64,000 bases of DNA from Humibacillus sp. (GCA_030452985.1 JAKDLG010000009.1:1-64000), one strand, 5' to 3'; shown: positions 25,697 through 37,196, numbered from the stretch's first letter. The notes: generated from the sequence alone by a model not told the origin. Made by a program: numbers and translations.

Positions 25697-27781
25697 CTAG
25701 CTGACCGGGGTCAGGTCGTAGAACGTCGAGCCGTCGATCGTCACCGCGGCGAAGTTCGCTTCGACCCACGAGCGGATCTGCGCACTGGCGCTGCTGCCGC
25801 CGTTCTGGTTGCCGAACCCACCAGCACTGCCGCCGACGAAGTAGTGGATGTCGCCGGCCGCGACGTAGGCCTTGAACTGGTCGAGCGTCGGGCTCGGGTC
25901 AGAGCCGTTGAAGCCGCCGAGCGCCATCACGGGCAGCTGCGTTCCCAGCTGGAGCCCGGCCGCGGTCTGCGAGCCGACCGCCGCTGCCACCCAGGTGTAG
26001 CTGGACGCGTTCTGGGAGAGGGCCGCAACGACAGCAGTGCTCGGCGCGGCGGCCCCCAGCAGGCCACCGGCCCCGCCAGGTGCCGTACCGCCCGCACGGG
26101 CTCCGTTCGGGGCTCCGGCGAAGCCAACCGGCGGCGTTCCGCCGGGACCACCACCAGTGCGACCACCAGTGCCACCACCCGGCGTCCCACCGCTGGTGGA
26201 GCCGGCCGGGCCCGCGGTCACGATCGAACCGGTGTGCCCCTGCGCGGTCGTCGAGAGCGTGAACGCCGCGGGGCCGGCCAGCCCCGCGACCAGAGCCGCG
26301 CCGAGCACGATCGGGACCGCCTTGGCGTGCAGCCATCGGGTGGCAAGGATGAGCACTGCGGCCGCCAGCCCCACGGCCAGCACCGAGACCCGCAGCCAGT
26401 CGCCGTAGGCCGTGGTGCGCGAGAGGAGCACGAAGCCCCAGACCGCGGCCGCCGCAGTCGCGGACGCCAGGGCCACGACCGCAACGGCGCGGTGTCGTCG
26501 CTCCCACGCTTCGACCGCTCCCATCCCGACGAGAGCGCCGACGGCGGGGGCCAGGGCCACCGTGTAGTACTCGTGGAAGATGCCGGCCATGAACGAGAAG
26601 GTGACCATGGTGACGACGAGCCAGCCACCCCACACCAGGTAGGCGGCCCGTCGCAGGTCGGTGCGCGGCATCCGCCCGCGCAGCATCAGGCCGGCCGCGA
26701 GCAGGATGAGCGCGCTCGGGAGCAGCCATGAGATCTGGCCGCCGACGCTCGAAGAGAACATCCGCAGGATGCCGGTCGCGCCCCAGCTGCCGCCGGCAGC
26801 CGCTCCCCCACCGCCGACCGACCCGGTCTCGTCACCGCTGAGTCGACCGAGGCCGTTGTAACCGAAGGTGAGCTCGAGGAAGGAGTTGGTCTGGCTGCCG
26901 CCGATGTAGGGCCGCATCGAGGCCGGCACCAGCTCGACGACCGCTACCCACCACCCCGCCGACACCACCACGGCGCCGACGGCCAGCAGTGAGTGTACGA
27001 TTCGCCTGCGCAAGGTCGTCGGCGCAGCGATGAGGTAGGCGAGCCCGAAGAACGGCACCACCAGCAGCACCTGCAACGTCTTGGTCAGAAAGCCCAGGCC
27101 GATGAAGACCCCGACGGCGATCATCCAGTGTGGCGAGGCCTTCTCGATCGCCTTCATCGTGGCCCAGGCGCCGAGGGCCATGAGAAGGGTGAGCAGGGCG
27201 TCGGGGTTGTTGAACGTGAACATCAGCGCCGCGACCGGCGTCAGCGCGACCACGCCGCCGGCGATGAGGCCGCCGGCTGCACCGAACTGGCGCTTGACGG
27301 TGGCATGGACGACACCGACCGTCGCGACGCCCATCAACGCCTGCGGGACGAGGATCGCGAACGAGCTCAGCCCGAGGGCCCTGACCGACAGCGCCATGAT
27401 CCACAGGGATGCCGGCGGCTTGTCGACGGTGATCGAGTTCGCCGCGTCGGAGCTGCCGTAGAAGAACGCCTTCCAGCTCTCGCTACCGGCCTGCACGGCT
27501 GCGGAGTAGAAGGAGTTGGCGTAGCCGGACGAGGTGAGGTTCCACGTGTAGAGCACGAGAGTGGCAAGAAGCAGCCCGACGAGGGCGGGGCGGGCCCAGC
27601 GGGGGTCGCTCTGAGGCTCATCCGTGAGCCGACCCGACGGGCCGGCTCGGCCTGCTCGCCCGGGACGGTCGGGTGCCGAGTTGTGTGGTGACCCCGAGCC
27701 CTGACCGTCGGCTATCGCAGACTGCGGGCCCGTGGCCACGGGCGCGATGGAGCCAGGATCAATGAAGGCCGTGGTCTGCAT
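25697..27781 (-). CDS. Glycosyltransferase family 39 / ArnT-like membrane protein
   Basis: A 694-residue polytopic enzyme expected to transfer a sugar from a polyprenyl-phosphate donor on the outer face. The early RPALVGLLLATLVLYTWNL helix is followed by VDKPPASLW, the periplasmic acidic loop of the family, and about eleven further helices. A Gly/Pro/Thr-rich linker (TSGGTPGGGTGGRTGGGPGG) leads to an extracytoplasmic domain (LPVMALGGFNGSDPSPTLDQFKAYV). This layout is common in actinobacteria. The gtrA remnant follows within 8 bp, which supports a lipid-linked sugar pathway. The two-component system lies just upstream on the same strand. Confidence 0.87.
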   Translation of the reverse strand: MQTTAFIDPGSIAPVATGPQSAIADGQGSGSPHNSAPDRPGRAGRAGPSGRLTDEPQSDPRWARPALVGLLLATLVLYTWNLTSSGYANSFYSAAVQAGSESWKAFFYGSSDAANSITVDKPPASLWIMALSVRALGLSSFAILVPQALMGVATVGVVHATVKRQFGAAGGLIAGGVVALTPVAALMFTFNNPDALLTLLMALGAWATMKAIEKASPHWMIAVGVFIGLGFLTKTLQVLLVVPFFGLAYLIAAPTTLRRRIVHSLLAVGAVVVSAGWWVAVVELVPASMRPYIGGSQTNSFLELTFGYNGLGRLSGDETGSVGGGGAAAGGSWGATGILRMFSSSVGGQISWLLPSALILLAAGLMLRGRMPRTDLRRAAYLVWGGWLVVTMVTFSFMAGIFHEYYTVALAPAVGALVGMGAVEAWERRHRAVAVVALASATAAAAVWGFVLLSRTTAYGDWLRVSVLAVGLAAAVLILATRWLHAKAVPIVLGAALVAGLAGPAAFTLSTTAQGHTGSIVTAGPAGSTSGGTPGGGTGGRTGGGPGGTPPVGFAGAPNGARAGGTAPGGAGGLLGAAAPSTAVVAALSQNASSYTWVAAAVGSQTAAGLQLGTQLPVMALGGFNGSDPSPTLDQFKAYVAAGDIHYFVGGSAGGFGNQNGGSSASAQIRSWVEANFAAVTIDGSTFYDLTPVS

Positions 27782-27854
27782 GAACCAACTCTCGGTTCGG
27801 CCACTGTGCGGTCCCTATGCTCGGGCTGGGACGCGGTGATGAGTGCGGGCGGGT

Positions 27855-29588
27855 TCAGAGGTGGGCTGGCAGGAGAAGCGAGAAGGTGGTGTCACCGGGC
27901 TTGCTCTCGAGCTCGACCCGACCGCCGTGCGCCTTGGCCACGGCAGAGACGATCGAGAGGCCGAGCCCGGTGCTTCCACCGTTGCGGTTGCGGGCGTCAT
28001 CGCCGCGGGCGAACCGCTCAAAAACGTTCTCCTGCAAGGCGATCGGCACGCCAGGCCCGTTGTCGTGGACCGCAATGCGCACCCATTCTCCCTCGTGACG
28101 CACTGATGTCGTCACCGCCGTGTACTTCGGTGTGTGGGTGCGAGCGTTACCGAGCAGGTTGACCACGATCTGGTGCAGCCGAGCTGGGTCTCCGCGCACC
28201 TCGACCGGTTCGGGCGGCAGGTCGAGACCCCAGCGGTGGTCGGGCGCCGCGGCGTGCGCGTCGCTGACGGCGTTGATGACGAGCATCGACAGGTCGACCG
28301 TGGCGTCGTCGAGCGGGCGGCCGGCATCCAGTCGAGCGAGCAGCAGCAGGTCTTCGACGAGGGAAGACATCCGGTTGGCCTCCGACTCGATGCGCCCCAT
28401 CGCGTGCGTCACCGAAGGGGGCACGGCCTCGGGCTCGCGCCTCGACAGCTCGGCGTAGCCCTTGATCGACGTGAGCGGCGTGCGCAGCTCATGAGAGGCA
28501 TCGGCGACGAACTGGCGTACGCGTTGCTCACTCTGGTGTCGGGAGTTGAGGGCACTGTCGACGTGGTCGAGCATCTCGTTGAAGGCGGCTCCGACCTGGC
28601 CCACCTCGGTACGGGTGTCGGTGTCGGCCGGGCCGACCCGCTCGGCCAGGGCCACCTGGCCGCTGTCGAGCGGCATTCGCGACACGCGGGTCGCGGTGCT
28701 GGCCACCCGCCGCAACGGCTCGAGGTTACGGCGCACGATCCACGTGCCGAGGGCCCCCACGAGCACGATGCCGAGGGCCACGCCCGACAGGACAATCAGC
28801 ACCATCCGTCCCACCGTGGCGTCGGTCGGTGCAGTGGAGAGCCCGACGACCTGGGTGCCCGTGCCCACCGGGTTGCGGTTGACGTCGACGAAGTTCACCC
28901 GGGCGGCCATCAACCGGTAGCGGCCCACGTCGCCGCCGAGGTCGACCGTCTTGGCCTCCGACCCGATGCCGGCGGCCTGGATGTCGGCGAGCTGGCCAGC
29001 CGTCAGCACGATGGTGCCGTGCGTCGACGAGACCAACCCGGCGCTGGAGGTCGAGGTCAGTTGCGCCACCAGCCGGTCGGCGCCCGGCCCGCGTTGGCCG
29101 TTGTCGTCAGGTCTGGGCGCCCCCGGCCGGCTGTTGCTGTCGAGGGAGGCGCGCAGCTGGTCGTCGACCTGGTTGGTCAGCTGGCGGTTCAGGGCCACCA
29201 CGGTGAAGGCTCCGGTGGCGAGACTCAGCACGGTGAAGAGGGCCAGCATCGACGCGACGAGCTTGGCCCGCAGGGTGAACGCCGACCACGGCCGAACCCG
29301 TGCGGCTCCCGCCAGACGGTGAGCGAAGGCAGGTACGCCGCCGTGGCCGGTCGAGTGAGCTGCCTCGCCGGCCGCGGTCGTCGCGGCGGGTGCGAGAACG
29401 GGTTGCGGCCACCCGGGAACCCCTGGGGCCTCGAAGGCAACATCAGCGACAGCGTGATCGGGCAGGTCGGCGGGCTCGGGCTCGGGCTCGTCAGTTGGCT
29501 CGCCGTCGTCGAACCCCTCGAGCTCCTCGGGAGGCAGCGGTGCCGGGACGATCTTCTGCGTCTCGTCAGACCGCGGGCTTGAGGACAT
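27855..29588 (-). CDS. Sensor histidine kinase (HAMP, HisKA, HATPase)
   Basis: A 577-residue membrane kinase. An unusually long acidic cytoplasmic N-terminus of about 105 residues ([19 protein letters not shown]) precedes the first helix ([22 protein letters not shown]). An extracellular sensor region, the second helix ([23 protein letters not shown]), a HAMP linker, the phospho-acceptor [17 protein letters not shown] and the ATPase N/G boxes ([29 protein letters not shown]) follow. It overlaps the response-regulator gene by 23 bp, so they form an operon. It probably also reads into the GT39 gene, 73 bp downstream. Confidence 0.93.
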   Translation of the reverse strand: MSSSPRSDETQKIVPAPLPPEELEGFDDGEPTDEPEPEPADLPDHAVADVAFEAPGVPGWPQPVLAPAATTAAGEAAHSTGHGGVPAFAHRLAGAARVRPWSAFTLRAKLVASMLALFTVLSLATGAFTVVALNRQLTNQVDDQLRASLDSNSRPGAPRPDDNGQRGPGADRLVAQLTSTSSAGLVSSTHGTIVLTAGQLADIQAAGIGSEAKTVDLGGDVGRYRLMAARVNFVDVNRNPVGTGTQVVGLSTAPTDATVGRMVLIVLSGVALGIVLVGALGTWIVRRNLEPLRRVASTATRVSRMPLDSGQVALAERVGPADTDTRTEVGQVGAAFNEMLDHVDSALNSRHQSEQRVRQFVADASHELRTPLTSIKGYAELSRREPEAVPPSVTHAMGRIESEANRMSSLVEDLLLLARLDAGRPLDDATVDLSMLVINAVSDAHAAAPDHRWGLDLPPEPVEVRGDPARLHQIVVNLLGNARTHTPKYTAVTTSVRHEGEWVRIAVHDNGPGVPIALQENVFERFARGDDARNRNGGSTGLGLSIVSAVAKAHGGRVELESKPGDTTFSLLLPAHL

Positions 29589-30303
29589 ACCCCGCCCCTC
29601 GCATCGTATGGATCATCGGGTCATGGCCCGCGTCGATCTTCTTGCGCAGGTAGGAGATGTAGAGCTCGACGACGTTGGCCTGCCCGCCGAAGTCGTAGTT
29701 CCAGACCCGGTCGAGAATCTGGGCCTTCGACAGCACTCGCCGTGGGTTGCGCATGAGGTAACGCAGCAGCTCGAACTCCGTCGCGGTGAGGTGCACCTCG
29801 GTGCCGGCCCGCATCACTTCATGGCTGTCCTCGTCGAGCGTCAGGTCACCGACGACGAGCATGGAGTCGGACGACGAGACCGCCACCGTCGTGCGACGCA
29901 TCAGCGCGCGCACCCGGGCCACGACCTCCTCGAGCGAGAACGGCTTGGTCACATAGTCGTCGCCGCCGGCGGTCAGCCCCGACACCCGGTCCTCGACGGC
30001 ATCCTTGGCGGTGAGGAAGAGCACGGGCACGCTGTCGTTGTCGGCTCGCATGCGTCGCAGCACCTCGAGACCGTCGAAGTCGGGCAGCATCATGTCGAGC
30101 ACGACCGCGTCGGGGTCGAAGTCGCGGGCCACCCGAACGGCCTCCATGCCGGTGCCGGCCGAGCGCACGTCCCAGCCCTCGTAGCGCAGCGCCATGCCGA
30201 GCAGCTCGGTGAGGTTGGGCTCATCGTCGACAACGAGCACCCTCACCGGCGACCCGTCGAGACGCTGCAGACGGGCGACCGGGGCCTTCGACTTCTCGTT
30301 CAT
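29566..30303 (-). CDS. OmpR-family response regulator
   Basis: A 245-residue regulator. The receiver domain has VVDDEPNLTELL, the phospho-accepting Asp in VVLDMMLPDFDG and the Lys in VTKPFSLEE; the winged-helix domain has HLTATEFELLRYLMRNPRRVLSKAQILDRVW and the wing NVVELYISYLRKKID. The track runs to 30435, but the ATG at 30303 starts directly ahead of the domain. It overlaps the kinase gene and is divergent from the VIT transporter. Targets are unknown; the GT39 gene downstream is a candidate. Confidence 0.94.
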   Translation of the reverse strand: MNEKSKAPVARLQRLDGSPVRVLVVDDEPNLTELLGMALRYEGWDVRSAGTGMEAVRVARDFDPDAVVLDMMLPDFDGLEVLRRMRADNDSVPVLFLTAKDAVEDRVSGLTAGGDDYVTKPFSLEEVVARVRALMRRTTVAVSSSDSMLVVGDLTLDEDSHEVMRAGTEVHLTATEFELLRYLMRNPRRVLSKAQILDRVWNYDFGGQANVVELYISYLRKKIDAGHDPMIHTMRGAGYVLKPAV

Positions 30304-30497
30304 GGCACCAGTGAACCTGTGCGATCTGTGTGAGCGCCACCATCTTCCTGTGTGATCTCTGTGGATGCGCTGTCGTGCCGTCCGCAGCCGGCCGCTACCT
30401 GCGCCACAGCCCGGGCCCAGCGGCAGACTTTCCATCCGGTTCAGGAGTGCAGGCCACCTGAGCGCCTCGCTCTGAGCGACGGTCCTTCCGCCCTCTC

Positions 30498-30540
30498 AGG
30501 CAAGCCTCGCCTTCGATGACACCGACCCGCCCGGGTGTCA
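30498..30540. promoter_or_regulatory. Inverted repeats in the VIT/response-regulator divergent region
   Basis: TGACACC (30517-30523) and GGTGTCA (30534-30540) form a perfect 7-bp inverted repeat with a 10-bp spacer, 37 bp before the VIT start. Just upstream, CAGGCAAGCCTCGCCT (from about 30498) loosely resembles a DtxR/IdeR-type iron box with AGG/CCT ends. Both are candidate operators for the metal transporter. The match to a DtxR box is weak. Confidence 0.35.
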
Positions 30541-30576
30541 CGATTGGATCAGCACTCTCTGATCGGAGCCAGAGGC

Positions 30577-31344
30577 ATGACGCAGACCCGGGCCGGCGAC
30601 GCCCCTGACGAGATCGAGGCGGCGATGGGGCGAGGGGCCGCGAGGCAGACGCAGGAGCCGCACGACTCCGACGTGTCGGGTCGGCTCAACTGGCTGCGGG
30701 CCGGCGTTCTCGGAGCCAATGACGGCATCGTGTCCACCGCCGGGGTCGTCGTCGGGTTCGCCGGCGCCACCAGCGACCGGGGAGCGATCATCCTGGCCGG
30801 CATTGCGGCCCTGTCTGCCGGCGCCATGTCGATGGCCGCGGGTGAGTACGTCTCGGTGAGCACCCAGCGCGACTCCGAGCGTGCCCTCATCAAGCTCGAA
30901 CGCCAGGAGCTGCAGGACGACCCTGAGGGCGAGCTCGCCGAGCTGGCTGCGATGTACGAGCACAAGGGCCTCAGTCACAGCGTGGCCCGGCAGGTGGCTG
31001 TCGAGCTGACCGCGAAGGACGCCCTCAAGGCGCACGCCGACATCGAGCTCGGCATCGATCCCGACGACCTGACCAACCCCTGGGCTGCGGCCGGTGCCTC
31101 GATGACCGCCTTCATCGTCGGGGCGCTGCTGCCGCTGCTGACCATCACGTTCTCACCCGAGAGCCTGCGCACCCTGGTGACCGTCGCCGCGGTCGCCGTC
31201 GCCCTCGTGGTGACCGGCTGGGCCAGTGCCCGCCTCGGCCGCAGCCCGGCGCCACGCGCCATCGCTCGCAACGTCGTCGGCGGGTTGCTCGCCATGGCCA
31301 TCACCTATGCCATCGGAGCCGCGGTCGGCCTCAACCTGGGGTAA
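30577..31344 (+). CDS. VIT1/CCC1-family iron/manganese transporter
   Basis: A 255-residue membrane protein. Helix 1 region NWLRAGVLGANDGIVSTAGVVVGFAG and AALSAGAMSMAAGEYVSVSTQRDSE are the family's signature segments. The charged metal-binding loop runs from ERALIKLERQELQDDP to DPDDLTNPW, and three more helices end at AMAITYAIGAAVGL. The track starts at GTG 30535; ATG 30577, with GGAGCCAGAGG upstream, is preferred. It should move Fe2+ or Mn2+ out of the cytoplasm or into a store. Confidence 0.9.
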   Translation: MTQTRAGDAPDEIEAAMGRGAARQTQEPHDSDVSGRLNWLRAGVLGANDGIVSTAGVVVGFAGATSDRGAIILAGIAALSAGAMSMAAGEYVSVSTQRDSERALIKLERQELQDDPEGELAELAAMYEHKGLSHSVARQVAVELTAKDALKAHADIELGIDPDDLTNPWAAAGASMTAFIVGALLPLLTITFSPESLRTLVTVAAVAVALVVTGWASARLGRSPAPRAIARNVVGGLLAMAITYAIGAAVGLNLG

Positions 31345-31617
31345 CCGCCTTTCCGCTCTGGCGCACGAACCCCTCCGTCGCCTGTAGGCTTGGGTCAGGA
31401 CCACACCCGTGCCCGCGTCGAGTCGGCGACGAGCCACGACCGTCGCCTTCGGCGATGCGGTCGGGCATCAGGCCCCAGCCCTTGCCGGAACCCGAGTGGG
31501 GCAGCACCTGAGGCACTGGCCAGGTCCGGTACGAACCGGTACGACCGGTCCGCAGCTCGCGGGCCGTTTCGTGGGGAACCCGGCTCGTTGGTCCACCGCC
31601 TCGCCATCAGGAGGAGC
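31345..31617. other. Intergenic region upstream of the SNF2 helicase
   Basis: The track extends the helicase ORF through this stretch, but the low-complexity Arg/Ser/Pro translation and the AGGAGGAG directly before ATG 31618 show it is untranslated. A small hairpin TCGCCTTCGGCGA lies near 31445 and could end the VIT transcript. I see no other feature. Confidence 0.5.
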
Positions 31618-33768
31618 ATGTCGCCCAATGTCCGTCGACGGACGTCCGGTCGCCCGGGCGGCCGCACCGCTCTGACACGCCCTGACGACCCCGCGCCGAT
31701 CATCCCGATCCTGGCCCGACGGGTCCGCGAGATCGAGGCCAAGGTCGGGCGCGGCCCGATGAGCCCCTCGAACCGCACGAAGTTCCAGGTGATCGCCTTG
31801 CTCGTGCGCTCGGAACGCGCCCGCATCAAGGGCGACCCCGAGATCCCGTCGGGGGCCCGCACCGAGTTGCTCAAGCGTCTCGACGGCATCGCGACCATCC
31901 TGGCTCAGGTGGCCTCCAGGGATACGAGCCTGCTGACGCTGCTCGATGGCAACCCCCCCGGCCCGTCGGCTCAGCGGTTGCGACTCGACTGGCTGATCGA
32001 GTCAGGCGCCGAGCTGGCTCCCGAAGACATGGTCATCACGGCGCCGGCGCCGCCCGCGCCCGTGATCCCCGCCGGGGTCACCGCGACGCCGGCTCCGGTT
32101 CCGGCATCCGTCTCGTCGCGGGTGATGTCCAACCCGTTCCTCGCGCCCGACCTCGAGCGGGCCCTGCATCATGAGCGCCTCCCGGGGCGTCTGGCCGGCT
32201 GGGACCTCATGGACCCGCTCTACCGCGCCTTCGAGGAGGGCGCCGGCGGTGGCGCCGCCACGATGAACCTGCCGCCTGCACCCACCATCGACCGCATCTC
32301 GCCGCCGGGCTCGACCCTGATGGTGCACCAGGCCCGCTTCCTCGAGGAGGTGCGCTTCGGGCACCGCACCTTCCTGCTGGCCGACGAGCCCGGCCTGGGC
32401 AAGACGGCCCAGTCGGTGCTCGCCGCCTCCGTGGCGAACGCCTACCCGATGCTGGCGGTGGTGCCGAACGTCGTGAAGATCAACTGGGCCCGCGAGGTGC
32501 AGCGCTGGACGCCGCACCGCCGCGTCGCCGCCATCCACGGCGACGGCCGCGACGTCGACGCCTTCGCTGACGTCTTCGTGGTCAACTACGAGATCCTCGA
32601 CCGGCACTTCGCGTGGCTCTCGACCCTGGGGCTGCGCTCCATGGTGGTCGACGAGGCGCACTTCATCAAGAACCTCAAGTCGCAACGGTCGCAGCAGGTG
32701 CTGGCCCTCGCCGACCGTCTCCGCGATCTCACCCCCGGTGGCAACCCGCTGCTGATGGCCCTCACCGGCACCCCGCTGATCAACGATGTCAAGGACTTCC
32801 AGGCCATCTGGACCTTCCTCGGCTGGGTCCGGAACAACAAGCCCACGTCCGAGCTCATCGGTCGCCTCGAGGAGACCGGCCTGACGCCGTCAGACCGCGG
32901 CTTCTACCGCGAGGCGCGCTCGGCGGTCGTCGACATGGGCATCGTGCGCCGGCGCAAGGTCGATGTCGCCAAGGACCTGCCCGAGAAGCGCGTCGCCGAC
33001 ATCCCCGTCGAGCTCGACGACGACCTCGGCCGGTCGGTCCGCCAGGCCGAGCGGGCCCTCGGCCAGCGGCTGGTTATCAAGTACCGCGCGTTCCTCGCCG
33101 AACACCACGCCGCCGAGATCCCCGGTGAGCCCGACGAGGCCCTGATGCGTCGGGTGGCCGCGGCCGAGCTGAAGTCGTCCTCGGCCAAGAACGGCACCGA
33201 GAACGTTTTCTCGCTCGTGCGCCGCATCGGCCAGGCCAAGGCGGCGCTGGCGTCCGACTACGCCATCCAGCTCTCGCACTCCGTCGGCAAGGTGGTCTTC
33301 TTCGCCAAGCACATCGACGTCATGGACACCGCGGAGCGCAGGCTGGCGGATGCCGGTCTGCGCACCGTGTCGGTGCGCGGCGAGCAGACCTCGAAGCATC
33401 GCCAGGTCGCGATCGACGCGTTCCAGAACGACCCCGATGTCGCGGTCGCCGTCTGTTCGCTCACAGCTGCCGGTGTCGGGCTCAACCTGCACGCCGCCTC
33501 CAACGTGGTTCTCGCCGAACTGTCGTGGACTGCCGCCGAGCAGGGGCAGGCGATCGACCGGGTGCACCGTATCGGCCAGGACGAACCGGTCACCGCGTGG
33601 CGCATCCTGGCCGCCGGCACGATCGACTCGAAGATCGCCGAGCTCATCGACGCCAAGCAGGGGCTGGCCGCCCGGGCTCTCGACGGCAGCGACGATGAGG
33701 TCGCGGTGGGCGACACGCTCCAACTCGAGGCGCTCGTGCAGCTGCTGCGTCAAGCCCTGACCGACTGA
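31618..33768 (+). CDS. SNF2-family DEAD/DEAH helicase-like ATPase
   Basis: A 716-residue superfamily 2 DNA translocase. Visible motifs are the Q region STLMVHQARFLEEV, motif I LLADEPGLGKTAQS, Ia LAVVPNVVKINWAREV, II VVDEAHFIKN, III LMALTGTPLINDV, then in the C-terminal half SLTAAGVGLNLHAASNVV (V) and EQGQAIDRVHRIGQDEPV (VI). The first 230 residues are a poorly conserved, partly Pro/Ala-rich extension. The compact two-lobed core resembles SMARCAL1/HARP-like remodellers. It stands alone, with no nuclease, methylase or other defence gene beside it. AGGAGGAGC immediately precedes the ATG. Confidence 0.87.
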   Translation: MSPNVRRRTSGRPGGRTALTRPDDPAPIIPILARRVREIEAKVGRGPMSPSNRTKFQVIALLVRSERARIKGDPEIPSGARTELLKRLDGIATILAQVASRDTSLLTLLDGNPPGPSAQRLRLDWLIESGAELAPEDMVITAPAPPAPVIPAGVTATPAPVPASVSSRVMSNPFLAPDLERALHHERLPGRLAGWDLMDPLYRAFEEGAGGGAATMNLPPAPTIDRISPPGSTLMVHQARFLEEVRFGHRTFLLADEPGLGKTAQSVLAASVANAYPMLAVVPNVVKINWAREVQRWTPHRRVAAIHGDGRDVDAFADVFVVNYEILDRHFAWLSTLGLRSMVVDEAHFIKNLKSQRSQQVLALADRLRDLTPGGNPLLMALTGTPLINDVKDFQAIWTFLGWVRNNKPTSELIGRLEETGLTPSDRGFYREARSAVVDMGIVRRRKVDVAKDLPEKRVADIPVELDDDLGRSVRQAERALGQRLVIKYRAFLAEHHAAEIPGEPDEALMRRVAAAELKSSSAKNGTENVFSLVRRIGQAKAALASDYAIQLSHSVGKVVFFAKHIDVMDTAERRLADAGLRTVSVRGEQTSKHRQVAIDAFQNDPDVAVAVCSLTAAGVGLNLHAASNVVLAELSWTAAEQGQAIDRVHRIGQDEPVTAWRILAAGTIDSKIAELIDAKQGLAARALDGSDDEVAVGDTLQLEALVQLLRQALTD

Positions 33769-33846
33769 GCGGAAGAGCCCGCCCGACAGCCGGTCGAGAC
33801 CCTCCGCCTGCTGCGGACCGGCGAGACACGGGGCGAGTCCGACCTC

Positions 33847-34227
33847 TCAGTCGGGTCGAACGGCGCTGAGGCAGAACGGATGGCCCACCGGGTCGAGCAT
33901 GACGCGCCACTGGTCAGGGGCAGGCTGGGACTGCGCCTGGCGAGCTCCGAGCTCGATGGCGGCAGCCACGTCGGCCTCGAGGTCGTCGGCCGCAAGGTCA
34001 AGGTGCATCTGCTGGGACTGGGGACCGTTGGGCCACGACGGGGGCTCGTACGCGTCGACGCGCATGAGCGTCAGCATGGGCCCCGCTCCCGCCAGCGCGA
34101 CGACGCCCCGGTCGGGCGTCGCGAACACCTCTTCGAGGCCGAGCAAGCCGCAGTAGAACGGGACGAGGGCGTCGGGGTCGGGGCAGTCGATCGAGATCGA
34201 CGCCAGCGACGCCACACGGTTTGCCAT
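33847..34227 (-). CDS. VOC-family (glyoxalase-like) protein
   Basis: A 126-residue single-domain member of the vicinal-oxygen-chelate fold. ASISIDCPDPDALVPFYCGLLG is the first beta-alpha unit, QQMHLDLAADDLEADVAAAIELGA the second, and RVMLDPVGHPFCL the C-terminal strand. ATG 34227 is preferred to 34257. The metal positions seem only partly kept, so an antibiotic-binding or unknown role is possible. It is convergent with the helicase gene. Confidence 0.82.
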   Translation of the reverse strand: MANRVASLASISIDCPDPDALVPFYCGLLGLEEVFATPDRGVVALAGAGPMLTLMRVDAYEPPSWPNGPQSQQMHLDLAADDLEADVAAAIELGARQAQSQPAPDQWRVMLDPVGHPFCLSAVRPD

Positions 34228-34275
34228 CCGAACAAACCTACAGGGCCCGGCCCACACCCCCCTCGGCGGTTCAGC

Positions 34276-34782
34276 TCAGAGCTCGATGTGCATGATGCTG
34301 AGGCCCACCCGCTCGCCCGTGGGCAGCTCGTGAGCCCGCGGCACCGTGCCGATCACCGCGAAGCCGAGGCTCTCGTAGAGATGGATCGCCGCCCGGTTCG
34401 TGTCGACCACGGCGTTGAACTGCATCGCGGCGTAACCCGCCCGCTGCGCCCACACCAGCGAGTCGACGACCAGAGCGCGGCCGACCCCACGCCCGCGTGC
34501 CGTCTGCCCCACCAGGTAGCTCGCGGTCGCCACGTGGGCACCTGGCCCCGGCCGGTTGCGGCCCATCTTCCCGGCGCCGAGCACCGGACCACCGCTCGTC
34601 GCCACGCTGGCACGACCGGCCGGCCCGTTGTCGAGCCAGATCTCGCGAGCGACCGTCTCGCTCAGGTCGGTCGGGAAGGGAAAGGTGTCGCCGGCTCGCA
34701 CGACCTGCTCGATGATCGACCAGACCTGCGGCCAGTCCGCCTCGACCAGCTCACGCACGACCACGGCATCCGGCTCGCTCAC
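34276..34782 (-). CDS. GNAT-family N-acetyltransferase
   Basis: A 168-residue acetyltransferase. The acetyl-CoA-binding signature ARGRGVGRALVVDSL (Q/RxxGxG/A) and the following AMQFNAVVDTNRAAIHLYESLGF are clear. GTG 34782 follows AGGAGA and is preferred to 34815. The pattern FPFPTDLSETVAREIW is typical of the phosphinothricin-acetyltransferase-like group. Substrate is unknown. Confidence 0.86.
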   Translation of the reverse strand: MSEPDAVVVRELVEADWPQVWSIIEQVVRAGDTFPFPTDLSETVAREIWLDNGPAGRASVATSGGPVLGAGKMGRNRPGPGAHVATASYLVGQTARGRGVGRALVVDSLVWAQRAGYAAMQFNAVVDTNRAAIHLYESLGFAVIGTVPRAHELPTGERVGLSIMHIEL

Positions 34783-34809
34783 CGGGTCTCCTCTGCTCGT
34801 GGACCCGCG

Positions 34810-34876
34810 ACACACCGACCAACCGACAACGCCGTGCGGCTGCAGTCAGTGGTGGTTGACGACTGCTCGGTGTGTT
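34810..34876. repeat. 67-bp palindromic repeat (ACACACCGAGCA family), copy 2
   Basis: ACACACCGACCA at the left and TGCTCGGTGTGTT at the right match the copy at 18022-18089 with one arm mismatch. The interior CTGCAGTCAGTGGTG aligns with the reverse complement of copy 1. It lies between the nadE stop and the GNAT start region. Confidence 0.82.
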
Positions 34877-34897
34877 GAAAGCTGACGGGGGCGCCGG

Positions 34898-36940
<2,043 letters not shown>

Positions 36941-37030
36941 GGCACCAGTCAACCGCACCCCGACGGTTCACACTTCCGCAGCACCACACGACGGTCGACC
37001 GACGGCGTGTCGACCCCCCCCTCAACCTCG

Positions 37031-37143
37031 GTCGAGTGGCCAGTTCCGTACACCCCCGCCGTACGAAAGTGGCCACTCGACCGGGCTCCCACGTCGAGTG
37101 GCCAGTTCCGTACACCCCCGCCGTACGAAAGTGGCCACTCGAC
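37031..37143. repeat. Two 51-bp palindromic repeats of the GTCGAGTGGCCA family
   Basis: Copies at 37031-37081 and 37093-37143 are identical: GTCGAGTGGCCAGTTCCGTA, CACCCCCGCC, then GTACGAAAGTGGCCACTCGA with a closing C. Eleven bases separate them. They match the element at 16224-16275 in arms and layout. They occupy the divergent gap between nadE and the PPOX gene. Confidence 0.92.
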
Positions 37144-37196
37144 GTGGTTGTGGGCGCAGACAGGTGACGGTGTCACGGGCCTCGACACACCCTGAC

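Noticed and set aside
24156-25769. 537-residue ORF containing the GtrA helices
   Set aside because: Only the first part is GtrA; the rest is the antisense of the MBL hydrolase reached through the frameshift.
31618-33768. Phage-defence island member (DISARM/Zorya-type helicase)
   Set aside because: No methyltransferase, nuclease, ZorA/B or other defence gene lies beside it; neighbours are a VIT transporter and a VOC protein.
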